Shown: positions 1 through 8,492 of the stretch, in pieces
How positions within the stretch are numbered: position 1 is the stretch's first letter
Layout of the letters: the number at the start of each line of letters is the position of its first letter
Origin: Orlajensenia sp001423545
Lineage (GTDB): Bacteria > Actinomycetota > Actinomycetes > Actinomycetales > Microbacteriaceae
Reading direction: 5' to 3'
DNA length: 64,000 nucleotides
NCBI GenBank assembly: GCA_001423545.1
Contig: LMOK01000001.1
Coordinates: 868,001-932,000 of the forward strand
Position numbers and translations under genes: made by a program
Notes under the pieces: model-generated
The model's input: the letters and a program-made list of their open reading frames with translations, nothing else
Databases searched by the model: none
Told to the model about the DNA's origin: nothing

Positions 1-1625
1 CGCGCCCAGGGCTGCAGCTGCGACCAGGCGGGGAACGTCACGACGCCGACCGCGGCGATCCAGCGCGCGGCGACGAGGGGATCGGTCAGGACGCGCCACG
101 GCTCGGCGGGCGAGAGGCGCGCCGCGGCCCAGATCGCCACGCCGACGGCGACGAGGCCGACCATCGCGGCGAGCTGCTCGGTCGCGTAGCCGCCGAAGAA
201 GGTCCTCCCGAAGACCGAGTAGTCGGCGTCTCCGGAGGCCGCCTCTCCGACGACTGTCGCGATGGCTCCGCCGACGGCGACGGCGAACGCCGGGACGGCG
301 AACAGCAGCGTCGTGACCAGCGTGCCGGTGCGGTGCGCCGTGCGGTCGACGGATGCCGCCGTCGGCACGACACTGATCGCGACGAGCACGAGGCCGGCGG
401 CCACGGGAACGAGGGCGGGCCACCAGCGGCCGTCGCCGAGGTCGGGCGCCTGCACCAGCACCGCCAGGGCACCGGCGCTCAGCACGCCGGCCAGGGCGCT
501 CCAGAACCTGGGCAGTCCCGAGCGGGCGCTGAGCAGGGCCAGTGCGGCGAGAGCGGCGTACGCGGCGGCGATGCCGACGGCTTGGGCCGCCGCCGTCGCG
601 TTGCTCACGAAGGCGGCCCAGGGCGCCTGAACCACGACGAGGAACACGACGAGCACCTGCAGCACCTGGAGCGAGATCCGATCGGCAGCGAGCGCGCTGT
701 TGAATCGTGCACGCAGGCGCCGGACGACCCGGTGCAGCACGACGGCGGCGAAGCCCACTCCGAGATGGCCGACGACGGCCCACACCCCGGCGTTCACGAC
801 GGGGTTCGCTCCGGCGTCTCCGGCATCCGTTCCCGCGTAACCGAGGAAGGCGGGCACGACGGCCAGGCCCAGGAGACCCGCCCAGAGCCAGGTGCGAAGT
901 CGCACGATCGCGGCGACCACGACCATGGTTCCCGACGCCACGAGCAGGCCGAGGGCGGCGAACCACCAGCCGCTCACGTTCTCGGGCGCGAGTTCGGAGA
1001 ACGACCAGACGTCGAGGGCGACGAACACCATGCCGAGGCCGCCGATCGCCTCGGACGAGAACGTGAGGCCGCGCCGGGCCAGCAGCCAGGCTCCCCCGAG
1101 GAAGGCCGCGGTGCAGACGGCGATGATGACGGTGCGCGCCCCGAAATCGAGGTCGGGGTTGAGGAAGGTGAACACGATCGCCGCGACGGCGACGAGGCCG
1201 GCGCCGGCGACGGCGAGAACCGACTGCAGGCTGATCTGGGAGTCGAAGCGGGCTCCGGATGCGGCGACTCGAGGAGAGACGGCCCCCGGCGCAACGGGTG
1301 CGGTAGACCCGGCTGCCACGGGCGCGGCCAGAGCAGCAGCGCTCGCGATGGCATCCATGGCGACGGGGATGGCGACCGGCGACGGCGCCGGTGCACGCCC
1401 TGCGGCCGGCGTGGGCGCGGCATCCGGAATCTCCGCGATCGACGCCGCACGACGCTCGATGGCGAAGGCGGCCTTCTGAGACCAGCTCCACGCGTTCTGC
1501 GCTGCGGCACTGCCGAGGTCGGCCCCGCAGGACGGGCACACCGCGACGCTGACGACCGAGGCTCCGCATCGCGGGCAGATCGTCGGGTCGAGCAGGTATC
1601 GTGCGGCGTCGTCGCTCCAGGCCAT
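1..1625 (-). CDS. SCO7613-like polytopic membrane protein with N-terminal zinc ribbon (partial, C-terminus off window)
   Basis: 541 codons are visible and the reading frame is still open at the left edge, so the C-terminus is missing. The N-terminus has a zinc ribbon near residues 17-37 (CPRC then CPSC) followed by an Ala/Pro-rich linker to about residue 120. The rest is a long series of hydrophobic segments (for example AIVFTFLNPDLDFG, then many Ala/Val/Leu helices). This matches large actinobacterial membrane proteins labelled SCO7613-type, whose function is unknown. The ATG at 1625 begins MAWSDDAARYLLD, directly ahead of the zinc ribbon. No catalytic motif was seen. It lies 82 bases downstream of the site-2 protease gene on the same strand. 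Confidence 0.75.
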   Translation of the reverse strand, partial: MAWSDDAARYLLDPTICPRCGASVVSVAVCPSCGADLGSAAAQNAWSWSQKAAFAIERRAASIAEIPDAAPTPAAGRAPAPSPVAIPVAMDAIASAAALAAPVAAGSTAPVAPGAVSPRVAASGARFDSQISLQSVLAVAGAGLVAVAAIVFTFLNPDLDFGARTVIIAVCTAAFLGGAWLLARRGLTFSSEAIGGLGMVFVALDVWSFSELAPENVSGWWFAALGLLVASGTMVVVAAIVRLRTWLWAGLLGLAVVPAFLGYAGTDAGDAGANPVVNAGVWAVVGHLGVGFAAVVLHRVVRRLRARFNSALAADRISLQVLQVLVVFLVVVQAPWAAFVSNATAAAQAVGIAAAYAALAALALLSARSGLPRFWSALAGVLSAGALAVLVQAPDLGDGRWWPALVPVAAGLVLVAISVVPTAASVDRTAHRTGTLVTTLLFAVPAFAVAVGGAIATVVGEAASGDADYSVFGRTFFGGYATEQLAAMVGLVAVGVAIWAAARLSPAEPWRVLTDPLVAARWIAAVGVVTFPAWSQLQPWA

Positions 1626-1707
1626 GCCGGCGAGCCTATCGGCGGCGGGTCCCTCGGACCGGTGGCGACACCGTTCCGGTGCACGGACTCGGGGCGAGCC
1701 CTGAGGG

Positions 1708-3135
1708 TCAGCCGAAGATGTTGATGGGCTTGACGATGTCGGCGTAGACCAGCAGCAGGCTCATGCCGCCGAGGATGATGACGACGGCGAAGGTGAGCGG
1801 CATCAGCTTGGCGATGTCGACAGGACCCGGGTCGCGGCGCCCGGCCAGCTTCGCGAAGCCGCGACGGATCGCCTCCCAGAGGGCGCCCGCGATGTGACCG
1901 CCGTCGAGCGGGAGCAGGGGCACCAGGTTGAACACGAAGAGGGCGACGTTGAGCGAGGCGATGAGTCCGATGAGGCTCGCGGCCTTCGACTGGAGCGGGA
2001 TGGTGTCGATGCTGGCGATCTCGCCGGCCACCCGGCCGACGCCGACCACGCTGATGGGGCCGTTCGGGTCGCGTTCCCCCGTGCCGAAGGCGGCCTGGGC
2101 GATGCCCACCATGCGCTCGGGCAGATTGATGATGATATGGGCGACCCCGACGATGTTCTCACCGACGGCGGGCAGCACGGCAGACGCCGGCTGCGGCACC
2201 AGCTCGCTGGCCGGCCCGATCCCCACGAAGCCGTAGGTGGCCGTCTCCGGCTTGCCGTCCGCGTCGAGCACGTTCTTGCCGGCGTCGTCGTAGACGTAGC
2301 GCTCGGCCGGCAGCGGCGTGACGGTGAGGGTCTGCTCTGAGCCGTCGCGCTCGACGACGACCACGAGGTCCTGGCCGGAGGACTCGCGGATGACGGCCGT
2401 CGATGCGTCCCAGCTGGTGACCGGCTCGCCGTCGATGGAGACGAGGCGATCGCCGGGCAGCAGGCCGGCGGCAGCGGCGGGAGACGGCGCATCCGTCGAC
2501 TCGCAGGTCTGCCGCTCACTGGTCGCGGGGAGCACGCAGGCCGAGACGCTGCCGACCGTCGTCGATGCCTGCGCCGTGCCGAAGCCCATGAGCAGGACCG
2601 CGAACAGCACGACGGCGATCACGAGGTTCATGAACGGGCCGCCGAACATGATGATGATGCGCTTCCACACGGGGAGCAGGTAGAAGGCGCGGTGCTCGTC
2701 GCCCTCGGTGATGGTCTCGGCGCTGGCGGCCCGGGCATCGGCTGCCATGCGTCCGAAGTAGCCGCCCTTCTCCGCCTCGCGGGCGTCGATCGAGTCGTCG
2801 AGGGCCGAGGTGACGGGCCCGGAGTCCGTGCGCCCCTCCTGAACCAGCGTCTGGAAGAAGCCGGTGCCGCCCTCGCGCACCTTCTCGCCCTTGTGCGGTG
2901 GGAACATTCCGATCATCGAGATGTACCCGCCGAGCGGGATCGCCTTGAGGCCGTACTCGGTCTCGCCACGGCGCTTCGAGAAGATGGTGGGCCCGAAGCC
3001 GATCATGTACTGCGTGACCTTGACCCCGAACAGCTTCGCCGGCACGAGGTGCCCCACCTCGTGCAGTGCGATGGAGACGGCGAGGCCCAGCGCCACGATG
3101 ACGACGCCGAGGATGAAGGGCAGCACGGTTTCCAC
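1708..3135 (-). CDS. rip1: Site-2 intramembrane zinc metalloprotease (M50, Rip1/RseP family)
   Basis: 475 aa, GTG start. The HEVGH zinc-binding motif lies at residues 25-29 in the first transmembrane helix. A second membrane helix follows around 160-185, a PDZ-like domain spans about 200-330, and the second catalytic motif (LPLDGGH) is near residue 410, as in the S2P family. Members cut transmembrane anti-sigma factors or envelope proteins within the membrane. An acidic insert around residues 84-140 makes it longer than mycobacterial Rip1 (about 400 aa). Actinobacteria usually carry it next to dxr; here a divergent epimerase gene separates the two. Substrates cannot be inferred from the window. 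Confidence 0.93.
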   Translation of the reverse strand: METVLPFILGVVIVALGLAVSIALHEVGHLVPAKLFGVKVTQYMIGFGPTIFSKRRGETEYGLKAIPLGGYISMIGMFPPHKGEKVREGGTGFFQTLVQEGRTDSGPVTSALDDSIDAREAEKGGYFGRMAADARAASAETITEGDEHRAFYLLPVWKRIIIMFGGPFMNLVIAVVLFAVLLMGFGTAQASTTVGSVSACVLPATSERQTCESTDAPSPAAAAGLLPGDRLVSIDGEPVTSWDASTAVIRESSGQDLVVVVERDGSEQTLTVTPLPAERYVYDDAGKNVLDADGKPETATYGFVGIGPASELVPQPASAVLPAVGENIVGVAHIIINLPERMVGIAQAAFGTGERDPNGPISVVGVGRVAGEIASIDTIPLQSKAASLIGLIASLNVALFVFNLVPLLPLDGGHIAGALWEAIRRGFAKLAGRRDPGPVDIAKLMPLTFAVVIILGGMSLLLVYADIVKPINIFG

Positions 3136-3206
3136 TCGCTCAGAGTAGCCGCGTGAAGCTTGGAAGGGGCTGGTGGCCGGCTGGACACCTTCGCTACGGT
3201 CGACGG

Positions 3207-4127
3207 ATGCGTCACCTCGTCGTCGGACACGGACTGATCGGCTCTCTCCTCACGCAGGAACTCGTGGCGAGGGGCGACAGCGTCGTCGTCGCGACCCGCG
3301 ACGGGCGGGCCGTGCCGGGAGCGGCGTCTGCCACGGCCGATGCCTCCGATGCCTCGGCCCTCGGCGCCGCGGCAGCACGGGCCGACACGATCTTCCTGGT
3401 GACCAATCCGCCCTACGACCGCTGGAGGGAGCAGTGGCCGCCGATCTTCGAGGCGGCGATCGCGGCGGCAGCGGCATCCGGAGCCGCCCTCGTGGTGATG
3501 GGCAACCTCTACTCCTACGGCGTGCCGTCAGGGCCGATGACCGAGACATCCCCCGAGACCACGACGGAGACGAAGGGGCTGGTGCGCCGCGACGGCTGGG
3601 CCCGGGTGCGGGAAGCGACCGAGCAGGGCAGGATCCGCGGGGTCGAGGTGCGGGCGAGTGACTACTTCGGGCCCGGTGCCGGGCGCAACGCCCACCTCGG
3701 CAGCGACTTCCTCGGCCCGGTGCTCGCCTCGAAGACGGCGCGCATCATCGGCGACGCCGACGCCGTGCACAGCTGGAGCTATCTGCCCGACATCGTGGCG
3801 ACGCTCATCGCGGCAGCGGACCACACCGGGCAGTGGGGCCGGGTCTGGCACGTGCCCAGCGGGGAGCCGCGCACGCGCACGGCCATCGTCGCCGAGGTGA
3901 ACTCAGCCTGGGGGTCGAGCGGCAGCATCCGACCGTATCCGACGGCGATGCTCAAGGCCCTCGGACTGGTCAACGGTGAGATCCGGGAGATCGTGGCGTC
4001 GAGCTACCAGTTCCGCACGCCGTTCGTCATCGACTCCACTGAGACCGAGCGGCTGCTCGGGGTGTCGGCGACGCCGTGGGCCGAGGCACTGCGCACGACC
4101 GTGGAGTCTGTGCGCACGGCCGGGTGA
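3207..4127 (+). CDS. NAD(P)-dependent epimerase/dehydratase family protein
   Basis: 306 aa. The start is the ATG giving MRHLVVGHGLIG, because the Rossmann glycine motif (VGHGLIGSLL, residues 4-13) must be N-terminal; earlier in-frame ATG codons would add a basic, unrelated leader. The fold resembles extended short-chain dehydrogenases: NPPYDRW follows the third strand and LYSYGVPSGP follows the Ser/Tyr region. A YxxxK pair is not obvious, so catalysis may be altered. Substrate unknown. It is divergent from the site-2 protease gene (71-base gap) and converges on dxr with 16 bases between stops. Confidence 0.8.
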   Translation: MRHLVVGHGLIGSLLTQELVARGDSVVVATRDGRAVPGAASATADASDASALGAAAARADTIFLVTNPPYDRWREQWPPIFEAAIAAAAASGAALVVMGNLYSYGVPSGPMTETSPETTTETKGLVRRDGWARVREATEQGRIRGVEVRASDYFGPGAGRNAHLGSDFLGPVLASKTARIIGDADAVHSWSYLPDIVATLIAAADHTGQWGRVWHVPSGEPRTRTAIVAEVNSAWGSSGSIRPYPTAMLKALGLVNGEIREIVASSYQFRTPFVIDSTETERLLGVSATPWAEALRTTVESVRTAG

Positions 4128-4143
4128 GTCGGGCCCCGCCGGG

Positions 4144-5235
4144 TCAGCCCGCGATGAGCGCGTCGGCGGCGGCGCGGGCGTCGAGCTCGGCCTGTGCCAA
4201 GGACTCGCGCGTGAGGGCGCCCGATTCCGGAGCATGGGCGTCGACCACCCGCTCCACGGTCTCCACGATGTCGAGGAAGCCGATGCGGCCGGCGTGGAAG
4301 GCGTGCACGGCCTGCTCGTTCGCGGCGTTGAAGACCGCAGGATAGGTGCCGCCGGCGCGCCCCACCCTCTTCGCCAGGGCGACGGCGGGGAAAGCGACCT
4401 CGTCGAGCGGGGCGAACGTCCAGGTGTGAGCCCGGGTCCAGTCCAGCGGCACGCCGACCCCGACGACCCGGTTCGGCCAGTCCAGCCCGAGCGAGATGGG
4501 CAGTCTCATGTCGGGCGGCGAGGCCTGGGCGATGGTCGATCCGTCGACGAACTCGACCATCGAGTGGATGACCGACTGCGGATGCACCGTCACCTCGATG
4601 GCGTCGTACGGCACGTCGAACAGCAGGTGCGCCTCGATCACCTCGAGCCCCTTGTTCACGAGGGTCGCGGAGTTGGTGGTCACGACGAGGCCCATGTCCC
4701 ACGTGGGGTGGGCGAGGGCGTCGCGAGGAGAGGCATCCGTCATCTCGGCCCGGGAGCGACCGCGGAACGGGCCGCCGGATGCCGTGAGCACGAGGCGGCG
4801 CACCTCGTTCGGCGCACCGGCCAGGAGGGCCTGGGCGATGGCGGAGTGCTCGGAGTCGACGGGCACGATCTGGCCCGGAGCCGCGATGGCCTTCACCAGT
4901 TCGCCGCCGACGATGAGCGACTCCTTGTTGGCGAGGGCGAGGGTGCGTCCGGTCTCGAGCGCCGCGAGGGTCGGACCGAGGCCGATGGAGCCGGTGATGC
5001 CGTTGATGACGACGTCGGCGTCGACGGAGCGCACCATCTGCTCGGCCTCGATCTCGCCGAACGCCGTGTGCTCGACGCCGAAGGCCGCGGCCTGGTCTGC
5101 GACGAGGGCGCGGTTCGATCCGGCCGCGAGACCGACCACCTCGAACCTGTCGCGATGGGCGCCGATGACGTCGAGCGCCTGCGTGCCGATGGAGCCCGTC
5201 GAGCCGAGGATGATGATCCGCTTCACCTGCGTCAC
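4144..5235 (-). CDS. dxr: 1-deoxy-D-xylulose 5-phosphate reductoisomerase
   Basis: 363 aa. Converts DXP to 2-C-methyl-erythritol 4-phosphate with NADPH, the first committed step of the MEP isoprenoid pathway, in the cytosol. Visible signatures are the N-terminal GSTGSIG nucleotide motif, VDSEHSAI, LTASGGPF and FNAANE, in the usual order. I chose the GTG at 5235 (MTQVKRIIILG) because GGAGGG sits 9 bases upstream; ATGs at 5262 and 5256 would add a non-conserved leader. ispG, the usual partner downstream of the dxr/rip1 pair in actinobacteria, is not in the window. Confidence 0.95.
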   Translation of the reverse strand: MTQVKRIIILGSTGSIGTQALDVIGAHRDRFEVVGLAAGSNRALVADQAAAFGVEHTAFGEIEAEQMVRSVDADVVINGITGSIGLGPTLAALETGRTLALANKESLIVGGELVKAIAAPGQIVPVDSEHSAIAQALLAGAPNEVRRLVLTASGGPFRGRSRAEMTDASPRDALAHPTWDMGLVVTTNSATLVNKGLEVIEAHLLFDVPYDAIEVTVHPQSVIHSMVEFVDGSTIAQASPPDMRLPISLGLDWPNRVVGVGVPLDWTRAHTWTFAPLDEVAFPAVALAKRVGRAGGTYPAVFNAANEQAVHAFHAGRIGFLDIVETVERVVDAHAPESGALTRESLAQAELDARAAADALIAG

Positions 5236-5293
5236 TCTACGCGGCCCTCCGTGCATGCTCACCGGCGCATGTATTTCGGACTACGGTGAACGG

Positions 5294-6049
5294 ATGGCCG
5301 ACGAGGACACGACGACACTGCAGCCGATTCCTCGGCCGGGTTTCGTGTACGCACTCTGCAAGGCCCTGCTCTGGCCGATCGTGTGGCTCTACTTCCGTCC
5401 GCGGGTCAGCGGACGCGCGAACGTGCCGCGCACCGGCCCGGTCATCTTCGCCAGCAATCACCTCTCGTTCATCGACAGCATCGCCATCCCGAGCGTCGCG
5501 CCGAGGCGCCTGCAGTTCATGGCCAAGTCCACCTACTTCGAGGGCACCGGCATCGGCGGTGCGATCACGCGCTGGTGGTTCACCTCCATCGGCGTGGTCC
5601 CCGTCGAACGCGGAGCCGGAGCCGCCGGGCAGGAGTCCCTCGAGATCGGCACCCGCATCCTCGAGAGCGGCGGCGCTTTCGCGCTCTATCCGGAGGGCAC
5701 CCGCTCCCTCGACGGCAGGCTCTACAAGGGGCGCACCGGCGTCGCGTTCCTCGCCCTCACGACGGGGGCGACCGTCGTTCCCGTCGGCCTGCTCGGCACC
5801 GACAAGATCCAGCCGGTCGGGAAGAAGTTCCCGCGTCCGCATCGCTTCACCGTGGCCTTCGGCGAACCGCTCGACCTGAGCGTGCACGGCAATCCCGACT
5901 CCGGACGGGCCCGGCGCCACGCGACGGATGAGATCATGGCCGCCATCCACTCCCTGAGCGGCCAGGAACTGGCGAACGCCTACAACGAGTCCCCGCAGCA
6001 CGGCGTCGCGAAGCTCGTCGACCGCGTGCTGCCCCGCGAGCGTCGCTGA
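5294..6049 (+). CDS. 1-acyl-sn-glycerol-3-phosphate acyltransferase (PlsC family)
   Basis: 251 aa. Transfers a fatty acyl group to lysophosphatidate or a related acceptor at the inner membrane face. Motifs are in order: SNHLSFIDSIA (catalytic NHxxxxD, about residues 53-62), then VVPVERG, YPEGTRS (about 133-139, phosphate binding) and VVPVGLLG. A hydrophobic segment near residues 18-32 may associate with the membrane. The ATG at 5294 gives MADEDTTTLQPIPRPGF; the frame is open far upstream but that part is antisense to dxr. It is divergent from dxr with about 58 bases between starts. The exact acceptor lipid is not determined by sequence. Confidence 0.9.
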   Translation: MADEDTTTLQPIPRPGFVYALCKALLWPIVWLYFRPRVSGRANVPRTGPVIFASNHLSFIDSIAIPSVAPRRLQFMAKSTYFEGTGIGGAITRWWFTSIGVVPVERGAGAAGQESLEIGTRILESGGAFALYPEGTRSLDGRLYKGRTGVAFLALTTGATVVPVGLLGTDKIQPVGKKFPRPHRFTVAFGEPLDLSVHGNPDSGRARRHATDEIMAAIHSLSGQELANAYNESPQHGVAKLVDRVLPRERR

Positions 6050-6083
6050 GGCATCCGTCAGCCGTCGCCGTTAGGGTCGAACG

Positions 6084-7091
6084 GTGACCAGCCCGACCCG
6101 CCCCCTCCTGCGCCGCATCTGCGCGGCCGTGGCCGCCGTCGTCCTGGCGGGCGTCGTGATCGCGGGCTCCCCCGCCCCCGACGCCCGGGCCGGCGGGTTC
6201 ACCGCCGCTGGCGCTGTGGCCGGGCTCGGCGCGTCTACGCTCGCGGCGGTGCAGTCGCATCCGTTCTATGCCGCGGCCGTCGGCGCCGAGCAGCGCGACG
6301 GAGACGACTTCGATCCCGGGCTGATCATCAGCGACTACAACTTCTTCAACAGTGCCGCCATGACCGAGGAGCAGGTGCAGGACTTCCTCGACTCCGCGCC
6401 ATGCAAGCCGCGTGACGAGTCGCCGTGCCTGCGCGACTTCAGTCAGGACACCATCTTCCAGGCGGCCGTCGAGCGCGGCCACTGCGACGCCTACCTGCCC
6501 GGGAAGGACGAGTCGGCCGCACGCATCATCACGAAGGTGGCTGCAGCCTGCGGCGTCAGCCCGCGCGTGCTGCTCGTGCTCCTGCAGAAGGAGCAGTCGC
6601 TGGTCACCCGGCCGAACGCCTCGGGCTACCTGCGGGCGACGGGGTACGGATGCCCCGACACGGCCGACTGCGACCAGAAGTACTTCGGCTTCTTCAATCA
6701 GGTCTACAACGCGGCCTGGCAGTTCCGGCAGTACACGCAGCATCCCGATCGCGCCTACAGGATCGGGGCCGTGCCGGTCGGCTTCAACCCCGATGCCGCG
6801 TGCGGGTCGACCGTGGTGAAGGTCGCCAACCAGGCGACGGCGAACCTCTACAACTACACGCCGTACCAGCCGAACAAGGCCGCCCTGGCGGACCTGAAGG
6901 GCGAGGGCGACGACTGCTCCACCCACGGCAACCTGAACTTCTGGCTGCTGTACTCGAAGTGGTTCGGAGCCCCAGACACCGAGCCGTATCCGACGATCTT
7001 CGGACCGTGCGCGAACCTCGTCGGCGGGCAGCCCTGCGCGGCGCCGCGCTGGGTGCTCGATGACGTGGAGGATCAGCCGCTGGTCGGGTAG
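6084..7091 (+). CDS. Secreted cysteine-rich protein of unknown function, possible lysozyme-like fold
   Basis: 335 aa, GTG start, 34 bases after the acyltransferase gene. The N-terminus is a clear signal peptide: LLRR, a hydrophobic core (AAVAAVVLAGVVIAG) and a likely cut after DARA near residue 37. The mature part has about ten cysteines, often in close pairs (PCKPRDESPC, GCPDTADC), suggesting disulfides in an exported protein. The segment VLLVLLQKEQSLVTRP followed by aromatic-rich stretches resembles the catalytic-Glu helix of lysozyme/transglycosylase folds, but this is inference. I cannot name a family with confidence. Confidence 0.7.
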   Translation: MTSPTRPLLRRICAAVAAVVLAGVVIAGSPAPDARAGGFTAAGAVAGLGASTLAAVQSHPFYAAAVGAEQRDGDDFDPGLIISDYNFFNSAAMTEEQVQDFLDSAPCKPRDESPCLRDFSQDTIFQAAVERGHCDAYLPGKDESAARIITKVAAACGVSPRVLLVLLQKEQSLVTRPNASGYLRATGYGCPDTADCDQKYFGFFNQVYNAAWQFRQYTQHPDRAYRIGAVPVGFNPDAACGSTVVKVANQATANLYNYTPYQPNKAALADLKGEGDDCSTHGNLNFWLLYSKWFGAPDTEPYPTIFGPCANLVGGQPCAAPRWVLDDVEDQPLVG

Positions 7092-7102
7092 TCGGCCTCG
7101 GA

Positions 7103-7606
7103 TCAGCGGGGCGGCGCCGGGTTGTTGGCCCGATAGGTGCGCACCTTGGACCGGTTTCCGCACACTCCCATGTCGCACCAGGTGCGCGAGCCGTTGCGGG
7201 ACCTGTCGTAGAACGCCCAGGCGCAGTCGTGCGCGTAGCAGAGCTTCACGCGCCGGAGCCGACCCTCGATGCCGAGGGTGAGCGCGCTGGCCAGCACCGC
7301 TTCGGCCACCGTCGACGGAGTGAGGGTCACCGATCGAGCCGTGATGGCGACGCGCACGGGCAGGTCGGGGAGCTCGGCCTCCTCCCCGCTCGCCAGCGCA
7401 CGCAGGGCGTTCCGCACGGCGAGCACCTGGTCGAGCCCGCCGGGAACGAACCCGTGTGCCGTGGCCCAGGTCGACAACTCCCCCTCGGACGCGAGGGTGT
7501 CGGTCACCTCCTCCACATCGAGCGTGTTGAGGAAGTCCACGAGGAGGTCCTCGTGCGCCGTCGCGCCGGAAGCGTCACTCGTCAGCACATTCCCGCCATC
7601 CGTCAT
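7103..7606 (-). CDS. CGNR zinc-finger / ABATE-domain transcriptional regulator
   Basis: 167 aa. An N-terminal ABATE-type domain starts with LLVDFLNTLD (about residues 20-29). The C-terminus carries the zinc finger with Cys at LCYAHDCAW and CDMGVCGNRSKVRTY, containing the diagnostic CGNR. These proteins are thought to be stress-related DNA-binding regulators. I chose the ATG at 7606 (MTDGGNVLTSD); a longer frame to 7654 would run through the palindromic intergenic region. It is divergent from a small unknown gene, and the shared 113-base region holds inverted repeats that could be its operator. Confidence 0.88.
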   Translation of the reverse strand: MTDGGNVLTSDASGATAHEDLLVDFLNTLDVEEVTDTLASEGELSTWATAHGFVPGGLDQVLAVRNALRALASGEEAELPDLPVRVAITARSVTLTPSTVAEAVLASALTLGIEGRLRRVKLCYAHDCAWAFYDRSRNGSRTWCDMGVCGNRSKVRTYRANNPAPPR

Positions 7607-7607
7607 A

Positions 7608-7634
7608 TAACCACTGTACATCGAATAGTGGTTA
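7608..7634. promoter_or_regulatory. Inverted repeat upstream of the CGNR regulator (operator candidate)
   Basis: TAACCACT at 7608-7615 and AGTGGTTA at 7627-7634 form a perfect 8-base inverted repeat with an 11-base spacer. A similar half-site, ATAGCTGGTTA, recurs at about 7661-7671. The stretch is much richer in A/T than its surroundings and begins 2 bases upstream of the regulator's ATG. Autoregulation is an inference. Confidence 0.5.
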
Positions 7635-7719
7635 CGGTAGCGTGTAACTACCAATCAGGAATAGCTGGTTATCAGAACGGATCCGGCTCGCGGTCGGACA
7701 CAGCAATGGAGCACTGATC

Positions 7720-7986
7720 ATGAATCCCCTCACTCTCTGGGCCACTCGCGACGTGCGGGTGCTCGACCACAGCAGCGACGACGAGAGCCTGCGTCACCAG
7801 CAGGTGCACGAGGCGGCCGAGCTCGAACCCCTCGTGCGCGACGGCCGATGGGCCGCCGCCATCCACCGCTGGGCTATGCAGGACGAGGCTGCAGCCCTCG
7901 CCGACCAGGCCGATGCCGCCCACGAGGTCACTCGGGCACGGCACTCCTCCCCCTCTCAGCTGCGGGCGCGCGTCTCGGGTTCGTGA
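7720..7986 (+). CDS. Small hypothetical protein
   Basis: 88 aa, ATG start, with GGAG about 8 bases upstream. Not recognised. It is mostly helical and rich in Ala, His, Glu and Arg (for example VHEAAELEPLVRDGRWAAAIHRW), with no signal peptide or membrane segment. It is divergent from the CGNR regulator and its last 31 bases overlap the 3' end of the convergent OsmC gene. The ribosome binding site and the palindromic divergent region support a real gene, but the product could be lineage-specific or spurious. Confidence 0.45.
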   Translation: MNPLTLWATRDVRVLDHSSDDESLRHQQVHEAAELEPLVRDGRWAAAIHRWAMQDEAAALADQADAAHEVTRARHSSPSQLRARVSGS

Positions 7987-8429
7987 GCCACCGGGAAGTT
8001 GACGGACGCCGCGATGAAGCACTTCTCCGACGCCTCGTGATGCAGGCTGGCGGCGAGCTCGATCATCGACGCGTCGGCGACCTCCACCCGTGGGCGCAGC
8101 GTGACGCCCGTGAAGTGACCGCCGCCGTCGTGCGTCTGGCGCATCGTGCCGACGGCGGCATCCGAGTAGCCCGTCACGACGACGCCATGGGTGACGGCGA
8201 CGTGCAGGTACGACATCATGTGGCACTGGGCCAGAGCAGCGAGCAGCATCTCCTCGGGGTTCCAGCGGGCCGGATCGCCGCGGAAGGCCGGGTCGGCTGA
8301 ACCGTCGATGGCCGGCTTGCCGGATGCCGTCACGAGATGCTCGCGACCGTACTCCCGGTACCCGCTCGTGCCGGTCCCCCGGTCGCCCTGCCAATCCACG
8401 GCGACGGCGTAGTGGTGGTCGAAATCCAT
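7956..8429 (-). CDS. OsmC/Ohr family peroxide-reducing protein
   Basis: 157 aa. OsmC-like thiol peroxidases reduce organic hydroperoxides in the cytosol with two cysteines. Both are present: Cys69 in LAALAQCHMMSYL and Cys137 in EKCFIAASVNFPV, at the usual spacing. The family's NPEEMLLAALAQC helix is intact. The ATG at 8429 gives MDFDHHYAVAVDW, typical of the family's first strand. It is divergent from gabT (63 bases between starts). The sequence does not tell whether it is specialised for organic peroxides or is a general osmotic-stress member. Confidence 0.93.
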   Translation of the reverse strand: MDFDHHYAVAVDWQGDRGTGTSGYREYGREHLVTASGKPAIDGSADPAFRGDPARWNPEEMLLAALAQCHMMSYLHVAVTHGVVVTGYSDAAVGTMRQTHDGGGHFTGVTLRPRVEVADASMIELAASLHHEASEKCFIAASVNFPVAHEPETRARS

Positions 8430-8492
8430 GGCGTGAGCTCCGTTCTGCGTGCCTGCTGGCTGTCTCCTCGTCGAGGATAAGCTGGAGTCACC

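Noticed and set aside
333..1724. Plus-strand frame of 463 codons at the left edge
   Set aside because: It is antisense to the zinc-ribbon membrane protein, whose minus-strand frame is continuous with clear hydrophobic helices.
5934..7178. A 414-codon minus-strand frame opposite the secreted protein gene
   Set aside because: No family features; the plus strand encodes a signal peptide and ordered Cys pairs.
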